Assembly: GCA_031002005.1 (NCBI GenBank)
Contig: JARYHS010013630.1
Span: 235,173,539 to 235,237,538, forward strand
Direction: 5' to 3'
DNA length: 64,000 bases
Origin: Vandiemenella viatica
Taxonomy: Eukaryota > Arthropoda > Insecta > Orthoptera > Morabidae
Part shown: positions 57,502 through 64,000 of the stretch, in pieces
Layout of the letters: each line of letters opens with the position of its first letter
Numbering within the stretch: the stretch's first letter is position 1
The notes under the pieces: generated by a model
Databases searched by the model: none
Seen by the model: the letters and a program-made list of their open reading frames with translations, nothing else
Told to the model about the DNA's origin: nothing
Program-made: the position numbers and the translations under genes

Positions 57502-59360
57502 TCTACGTTATGGGCTAAGCTAATGTGGGCAACTTATAAGAGATTGGTGCCCGAGAATAACGCAAATTTAATAAAAAAATATTCTATTATTTAAACAGCT
57601 TCTTCATTGGTGCAAAAAAAAAAATAATTAATCTAACAATAATTTCTCATGGTATGCGTAGCTAGGCAAATAGTTAATTGGCAGAAGACAGCAAATTATA
57701 AAATTCGCAGTTTATTAGTGATTGAAGCTTCTACACAAAAATTTACAAATTTTAAAATGTTTCAAGTTTAAAGCTTTCACCTGCTATACCTGCTTTTCAA
57801 GAACATCTAGATCCTTATTTCTGATGCTGGGCTGTCCGGCTCATCTTCTTCCCAGTAATCAATATATACTGTCTTACATTCTATTATCATACTTTTCATG
57901 TTTTTTAATATATTATTTAATTTATATCTGTTTATTACATTAACTATCTTGGTTTGTATACCACGATATATGTTTCAAATACCGCATCTTTGTTTGTAGA
58001 AATCACACACTTTTTTTGACGTTATCCATGTTTCACAGACATACGGGTTTGTTGGTAGTAAGTAACATTGTAATTGTCTTCCAACTTACTTTTTTGTTTG
58101 GAATCCAACTAATTTAACACGTTAAATCCATCTGTCATCTATTATGTTATATAAAAGTGTACGGTGATAACTTACACTCTTGTCATGGAACTAAATCACA
58201 CGGGTACTTGTCATAGACCTAATGTACGTTTTGTTGTTGTTATTGCTGTCCACATTGTATATACACAAGCTTTCTCTAACTTCGAGCAGATATTTCAGGA
58301 AACGTCTCTTATCTAGAATGTAAAAAATGCTTTGTTTTTACCACGACGTAAAACCGTTTAGTGAAGTCAGTGTGTTCTTTTTTGTATCCCTAATTTTATT
58401 AATTATTTATTATGTTGTAAACACTAGCCGATAATGTTTAAGTTATGAGATGGTATTATTGCTTCTAAATTCCTACTAAACTCATTTTTATTAGCACTGT
58501 ATGTGTAGCACATATAATGAAGCTAATTTCCATAGTGCGGAGACAAACATCCAGTGACCAATTTTATGCTTATTACTATACAACATATTTTAATTTAAAT
58601 TACTTTGACTACATTTGTGAAGAAATTGATTTGTTTCTGGACGATTTTCAATAGTTTTTCTTCCATAAATAAGTTTGTCATTCTGATGATTTTTTTCTTC
58701 CAAGCAATAATAGTTACCATCTAAGTGTGGTCGAAAACGCCAAGGAAGTAATTGAGTTCACATTTTTATTTTTCATTACATCCTACTATATTACATTTAT
58801 CCCCAATAGACGCAGCTAATTTTAACAGCTGCCAAGGGAAATAATGATTACCAAGTCAGATAACCAATACGCTGTCTCGACCTATAGAGGATGATTGCAA
58901 CAGCGTTTGCTATAAAAACCGTTGACAACTCAGCCAGTGGAGCATTCAGTAAGCGATATGACCAATTTCAAAGAACTCTCCATTTCACCAACCCTTCCAT
59001 CAAGACTTTTGAAGAGACCTAAATGCAGGAATCAGTAATTGATTTAAGTATTTCGCAAGAATGTTTTTGACCAGTATTATAATATGCGTGACATTTTTTG
59101 ATTTAGAAAAGACCCACTGTTGCCCACTTCAGCGATAAACCACAGTTCACGGCATGGAGTACGAACCGCAAGTGGTGTTATATATGCAGAACACTGGTAC
59201 CTGTAGGCGGCTGGTCACCTTAAACGTCACACCAACCTTATTGAAGACTTTAACGATTTTAACGTGACCAACATGACGACAGATGAAGAGACGAAATTCT
59301 TACTTGGAATTGCATGCAGCCATAGCTGCCGCAAATTTGCTTGCGGTACTACATTATCAA
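57502..59360. other. No recognisable feature
   Basis: AT-rich sequence. Short frames only, with no repeat ends or gene motifs. Confidence 0.4.
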
Positions 59361-59362
59361 TT

Positions 59363-59433
59363 TAGCGGTTTAGTCGTGAAATCATAACAAACGGACAGAG
59401 GGACAGAGTTACTATCGCATTTATAATGTTAGT
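59363..59433 (+). repeat. Dispersed repeat end, copy 2
   Basis: GCGGTTTAGTCGTGAAATCA, TAACAAACGGACAGAGGGAC and TTACTATCGCATTTATAATG parallel 42513-42583 over about 70 bp, in the same orientation. Confidence 0.55.
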
Positions 59434-59639
59434 TTACACTAACCCGATGTTAAGAAAATTTTACAGAGTACCTGATAAACAAGCATGTGAATGAACAATC
59501 AACTAACTGTAGATATGATGTATGTGAACGAAGATTTGATTTAGCCATGTGTTTAAATAATACCTTTCATGCTGCAAAATGTAATATATCCACTATTGTG
59601 GAGTTACCCTGCATCATAAAGTGTCCAAGCAATTTCTGC

Positions 59640-60090
59640 GACTCCTCCGTTGATCATTCCAATCGCGGCCGCCCCTCACGATTAAATCCTTCGAGCAGCC
59701 CTACGTTGGTTGCCTGCTGTTTCCCGACGCGGATGAGTCTGCAAAAGAAAACATTTTTATTTTATTTTTTTCGCAAGTCGGGTAAGCCGCCGAGCGCAAA
59801 GGCGAATATCTTGAGCACGTAAGAACATACAAGGAGTGAGGCCCTTTGTCGTGGTTAATGGAATCGCGGCCGTAATCGGCTTAGGCGGCCGGGCCGGGCC
59901 GGCTTCAGGCTAGCAGTGGCCCTCAAATGGCGGGTCGGCGAGTGGCCGTGGCGCGCCAGCCAGCAACTGTCTGCTGGCAGCTGCTGGTTGCTGCAGACCC
60001 AGAGGACCTCTGCGGACCTCGTTAAAATGTCACGGCCACGTGCGTCGCTTCAAAGCCTCTCGTTCCTCAGTCCCGCTTCACGCTGACTTA
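59640..60090. other. GC-rich island
   Basis: CpG-rich block containing CGGCTTAGGCGGCCGGGCCG, GGCGAGTGGCCGTGGCGCGC and overlapping CAGCAACTG/CAGCTGCTG E-box-like sites (59960-59995). No coding frame or mobile-element ends were found. It is a candidate regulatory or promoter-associated element for an unseen gene. Confidence 0.35.
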
Positions 60091-60463
60091 TTCCTCTTCT
60101 TGGTTCTACAGATAATTGGCAGCGAGACCCAACAGTCTGCCTGTGAATTGTTTGCCCAGCGTAGATACTTACTTAACAAGGCTCCTACCACATAGGGATA
60201 TTTCACTGTTGCTGATATTTTTCGATAATCACACGCAGTTTCGCTCACTATACTGAGTTATTTGATATTTTTTTGTATAAAACTCCTAACTGCCTTTTCA
60301 GCATTTAAAATGACCTAATCTTGTATTTAATATTTATCCAGGTCTTTGCCCGAATTAAAATAACCAGAATCCCCTAAAGTGTTCGCTGCTTTGAATTAGT
60401 AATAAACGTAATGTTTACTTTCTTCCTAATCGCAAAATTCATTTAACTAATAATTCGGTACTG

Positions 60464-60540
60464 AAAAATCAGCTTCGAAATCAGAGTGTTTCATAAAATA
60501 AAGAAAGGAAGGAGTATGAAATCCTGTAAAATTAATTTTT
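60464..60540 (+). repeat. Local direct repeat R1, copy 1
   Basis: AAAAATCAGCTTCGAAATCA and GAGTATGAAATCCTGT recur at 60916-60988 with small changes, in the same orientation. Confidence 0.75.
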
Positions 60541-60915
60541 GGTGATTCTGTCGTAATTACAGAAGGTCACGAATATTGCTGGCCGAGACATTACAAAACT
60601 ATTTAAGTGAGACGAAATGAAGTATGGTAATTGAGATATAGGTGGTCTATGAAGATGTCATAGGCGAAAAGAGCTATAAAGGAAGGAGTAAATAAGCAAA
60701 AAATAATTAATTAGACAGTTTGAAGGAAGACAGAAAGCGATCAATCAATATGTCAGCAATATAATCAGTGCCAACGAAGTAGATTTTAAGAACAGTATTC
60801 ATTCAGTAAATAAAAAGTGCGTATTGATAGGTGAATAGCTGAAAGAGACAAAATTAACCACGAAATAAAGGAAATGGTGAAGAAATGTTTCGAAGTGATA
60901 GAATATTAAATATAG

Positions 60916-60988
60916 AAAAATTAGCTTCAAATTCGGAGTGTCTCATAAAATAAAGGAATGAGTATGAAATCCTGTAGAAATGACTTTT
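60916..60988 (+). repeat. Local direct repeat R1, copy 2
   Basis: AAAAATTAGCTTCAAATTCG and GAGTATGAAATCCTGT match 60464-60540. Its right edge abuts repeat R2 at 60991, so the two repeats form a junction. Confidence 0.75.
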
Positions 60989-60990
60989 GT

Positions 60991-61069
60991 CTCTTGCTCC
61001 CGTAACAAGGACGAGATTTTATTTTCTAATGTGTGCTGACTATCTCTGGGATCCGAGCGCCGAATAGTT
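60991..61069 (+). repeat. Local direct repeat R2, copy 1
   Basis: CTCTTGCTCCCGTAACAAGG, ACGAGATTTTATTTTCTAAT and GCCGAATAGTT: a 79-bp unit repeated at 62480-62558 with about six differences. Confidence 0.8.
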
Positions 61070-62479
61070 AGATTAATTATAGGATTTAAATGGTATCATA
61101 AAATTTCAGATGGCACGTTCTTTCCAATTTCTTACATTTTCGTTTTATAATCGACATCAATCACGTACAACATAAATTTTGTAGACTAATATACACAAAA
61201 GCGTGTCGTCTGAGCTGTGTCTGAATGGTCTTTGGTTTGAATAGTGGGACCATCTGGGATTTTCAAAGATCTTTGAGCAATCCTTCATCCCCTTCACCGT
61301 TTTGCTTGCTTCATGTGAAATCTTCGGTCGTTAAAAGTCCACCACAAACTGTAGTTTCATCCTAGACGGAGAAGATTAGACAGTTATATTAGGCGGCGAC
61401 AGCATAGATGAAAAACACAGCCTGTATAAACTAGGGTAGTAAGACCACATCAGACTATTGTTATACTGGATCTCTGAGTCTGCTCCCCTCAAGCTCCAGA
61501 TGTACAGTTAATGGACTTGGAAAATTATGTTAGAAGAGGTAGGAATTTTAATTTTGAAGCCACTGTTCTGGGGCTCATTACACAACCACCAACGTTTAGA
61601 GGATATGAGCAATACGGAAGCCAATTTTGAAGTCAAAACTATTAGCCAGCGTACGACAGTATCTACCTTCCAGGTCACATTACATTATATGTTATACACG
61701 AAGCATTATCTTTTTATCTGAACCAGATTTCTACCGCAGCAGTTCCCATATTACTAGAGTTTAAAACATGCTTGAAACATTCTAGTTGAAAGTCTGTAAC
61801 CTTCCACCTTATTATTCGTAATTTTTTTATCTTTCTACTTTACTTTATTTTCTTTTATGACCCGATTATTCTTTTGTGTGCCATTGGACTTCTTAAAAAA
61901 AAAAAAGAAAAAAAAAGACTGCTCCCTAGATCTATTCACGCACAAGAAATCTTAATACGTGATTATGACTGGGGAGAACTGCAATAAAATCATTCATTAA
62001 AACACTTTCCACGTTCATTATTACTTTAAACTCGGCACTCCAATTGGCTAATACAATCTTATTATTCTTTGCTTCGAAATAGGTTTAACTATCTTCTCTT
62101 TTATCAGATTTGATAATTATGTTTACAATTACATTAATTTTAGGACTGCACATATATTATGAGAGAATAGGTTAAACACAAGGGGAGGGGGGAGAGAGAG
62201 AGAGAGTATAACTTATCTTACTTGAAGCATGGCGATTTTATCTTCATGGCGTAGCTTCGCCAAGAACTAACTGGACAATCCTGAACAAATTGAAACAGTA
62301 AACTGAGGGTGAGCTTTATAAAACAACCCGTGTAACGGGATTCCTAAGCGGGCACCAATCATCAGGTTTTTCTTTCGTCCAGCTCAAGACGGAGCAGCCA
62401 CCCTCCACAAGTAAATCTGAAAGGTCTTAGCATAACATTTGACTTATGAGCACTAGTTACAAAAACCAGAGAAATAAGC
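61070..62479. other. Interval between R2 copies, no recognised gene
   Basis: About 1.4 kb flanked by the two R2 copies. It holds A-rich (61893-61917) and GA-rich (62185-62208) simple sequence but no coding motif. If R2 are short terminal repeats this would be the interior of an unknown element; nothing inside supports that directly. Confidence 0.3.
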
Positions 62480-62558
62480 CTCTTGCTCCCGTAACAAGGA
62501 CCAGATTTTATTTTCTAATGTGTGCTGACTACCGCTGGGGTCCGAGTGCCGAATAGTT
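62480..62558 (+). repeat. Local direct repeat R2, copy 2
   Basis: CTCTTGCTCCCGTAACAAGG, ACCAGATTTTATTTTCTAAT and GCCGAATAGTT match 60991-61069. Downstream sequence differs from copy 1. Confidence 0.8.
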
Positions 62559-62559
62559 T

Positions 62560-63649
62560 GGCGATTGACGTCACGGCATCACCCAGCGAAAACCCTTAAT
62601 GGCTGCCAGTTGATCTCAGCTTCTAAAAATGTCTTTCCTATTCTATTACGTTACTTCTCTTTCCAAGTATAGTAATTACTGATCTTAATTTATCCTTATT
62701 ACTAATTTTACAGTTATCTAATAGTTTTGCATTTTCGTCTTTTTAAAGTTAATATTTATTATTAATTTTTCGCCGAACCGTCCACCACTTCCTCTTCACT
62801 ATTCCCGTAATATCACAACACATAGAGCGACATTTCCCATATATCATTATAATGAAATACAGTGAAGCTACTTGTGAATTTAGAAAGAAAGCAAATTAAG
62901 TATATTTTATAAATTTTGTGGGTAATGTCCTAAACTAACTACACTGATAAAGAAGAATACTCTCATAATTTATCTACAGTGTGATCAATCGGCTATGTCA
63001 TGAGAAGAGTAATTACCCCGGTCGGGATGCAACAGTTGGTAAGTGAAGTGGGTTGTAATAAATAAAATGTGTGAATGCCAGTAGAGTCCATCGACTAGAA
63101 TGCAGCTACCGTTTATGACTCGGCGACCGTTGTTAATGGAACAACACGGAAGGGTTGCCTTATAGGCGCCGTGCTGGGGAAGCTACAGAAACATTTGCGA
63201 CCCATTAGCATGAATGACGGGCCATGCAGATAAGTGATTATTGGAAATCGTAATTAAACGAAATTGTGTTGTAATTAATAATAATTTATCCTGGGAAATT
63301 TACAACCATTCAGTATTTTTCTAATTTTTATGCATTCCCTTCACTACTTTTTATTTAATTCATACAATAATCTATAAGTAATACGCCGTTAGTAATCATT
63401 TTGATAATGAACATATTCTAGATGCATAGTCTTATAAAATGTCTCTCTGGAATGTCTAATAACCTAAATGGTCACATCTCACTTCTAATAGCTTTTCTTG
63501 ACCATCACTGTCGAGTGATTTCCAGTTGTTCGCATCCCACACACAGCTGTTGCTCATTCAGTCCTACGCGTAGGGTCAAAAACCAATAACATGGTGTTAG
63601 TGTTCAGCAATAACTCAAATTAGTTTATTTCTACTAGTTCATGGACCCC

Positions 63650-63650
<1 letters not shown>
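62560..63650. other. No recognised gene; GC-balanced patch at 63000-63220
   Basis: AT-rich overall. The patch (GTTGCCTTATAGGCGCCGTG, GACGGGCCATGCAGATAAGT) stands out in composition and could be conserved non-coding sequence. No repeats found. Confidence 0.3.

Positions 63651-63651
<1 letters not shown>

Positions 63652-63690
<39 letters not shown>
63652..63690. repeat. A39 homopolymer
   Basis: Run of 39 A. The sequence before it (TTCATGGACCCCGT) gives no retroelement body that I can identify. Confidence 0.9.
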
Positions 63691-63692
<2 letters not shown>

Positions 63693-64000
63693 ATTTTCAT
63701 TAGTTACAAGTTCTAGTGGACTGGCAAATGGTTCCATATAGTCACAGTTCAGTTTTGAAATTATTGTTTCGATGTTGATTAGCACTCCACTCAAACGATA
63801 GCCCGAGAAGCTCCTAGATTAATAAAACATTTTAAGCATAAGGCATTTGCATGGATATATTAAATCAATTATTTATGTACAATGTGTTATTTGAAGACTT
63901 TTGCCCTTTCAGTGGAGTCTTACCCACACATTGTTTAATGTTACAATATACCGTAATTGTTAAACTTTTTCCGAATGGTTGTTGAAAAATAACGCCAATG

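Overview
The window is AT-rich, intron-scale animal DNA, most likely from a large-genome insect. The evidence is a spliced gene of the arthropod Beaten path (Beat) immunoglobulin-domain family, whose introns reach 14.8 kb, together with a typical insect mix of transposons: tRNA-derived SINEs, CR1/Jockey- and RTE-like LINEs, a Penelope-like element and several Tc1/mariner elements. A polyneopteran (cockroach, termite, stick insect or orthopteran) is my guess from this repeat mix; I cannot name the species.

The only host gene I can support lies on the + strand. Three exons (7468-7601, 22390-22651, 26321-26403) carry consensus splice sites and compatible phases. They give the C-terminal half of a Beat protein, from the second Ig-like region to a short hydrophobic tail and stop codon. 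The signal peptide and first Ig domain are not visible and should lie to the left of the window. Positions 1-7467 are therefore probably upstream intron, and 7602-22389 and 22652-26320 are introns. A poly(A) signal lies at 26656 or 26969. Everything to the right (about 27-64 kb) looks intergenic or belongs to unseen introns.

Mobile elements dominate the rest. (i) Positions 1-1020 hold a three-layer nest: an RTE-like LINE, split by a CR1-like LINE fragment, split in turn by a SINE with an 11-bp target-site duplication. (ii) 9027-10345 holds the same CR1-like LINE family in reverse, with a mutated catalytic motif. (iii) 11591-12071 is a Tc1/mariner-type MITE with 164-bp terminal inverted repeats. 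(iv) 23148-23840 is a SINE interrupted by a 440-bp TG...CA unit that looks like a solo LTR. (v) 44515-45856 is a decayed mariner-like element whose catalytic spacing reads as DD41D. (vi) 47829-48770 is a decayed DD34D-type mariner with a SINE inside. (vii) 49207-50290 is a 5'-truncated Penelope-like element with a GIY-YIG endonuclease and a hammerhead-ribozyme-like tail. (viii) 56655-57499 is a short Tc1/mariner derivative with an intact 125-codon ORF that joins the transposase DNA-binding N-terminus to its C-terminal tail and lacks the catalytic domain.

The most interesting signals are that catalytic-domain-less mini-transposase, the recurring hammerhead-like cores (the Penelope tail, a foldback at 35 kb, and weaker ones at 5.7 kb and 29.4 kb), the nested insertions, and several GC-rich islands (12.6-13.2, 17.3-17.6, 24.2-24.5, 42.7-42.9, 47.25-47.6, 52.0-52.3 and 59.6-60.1 kb) that no element explains and that could be regulatory.
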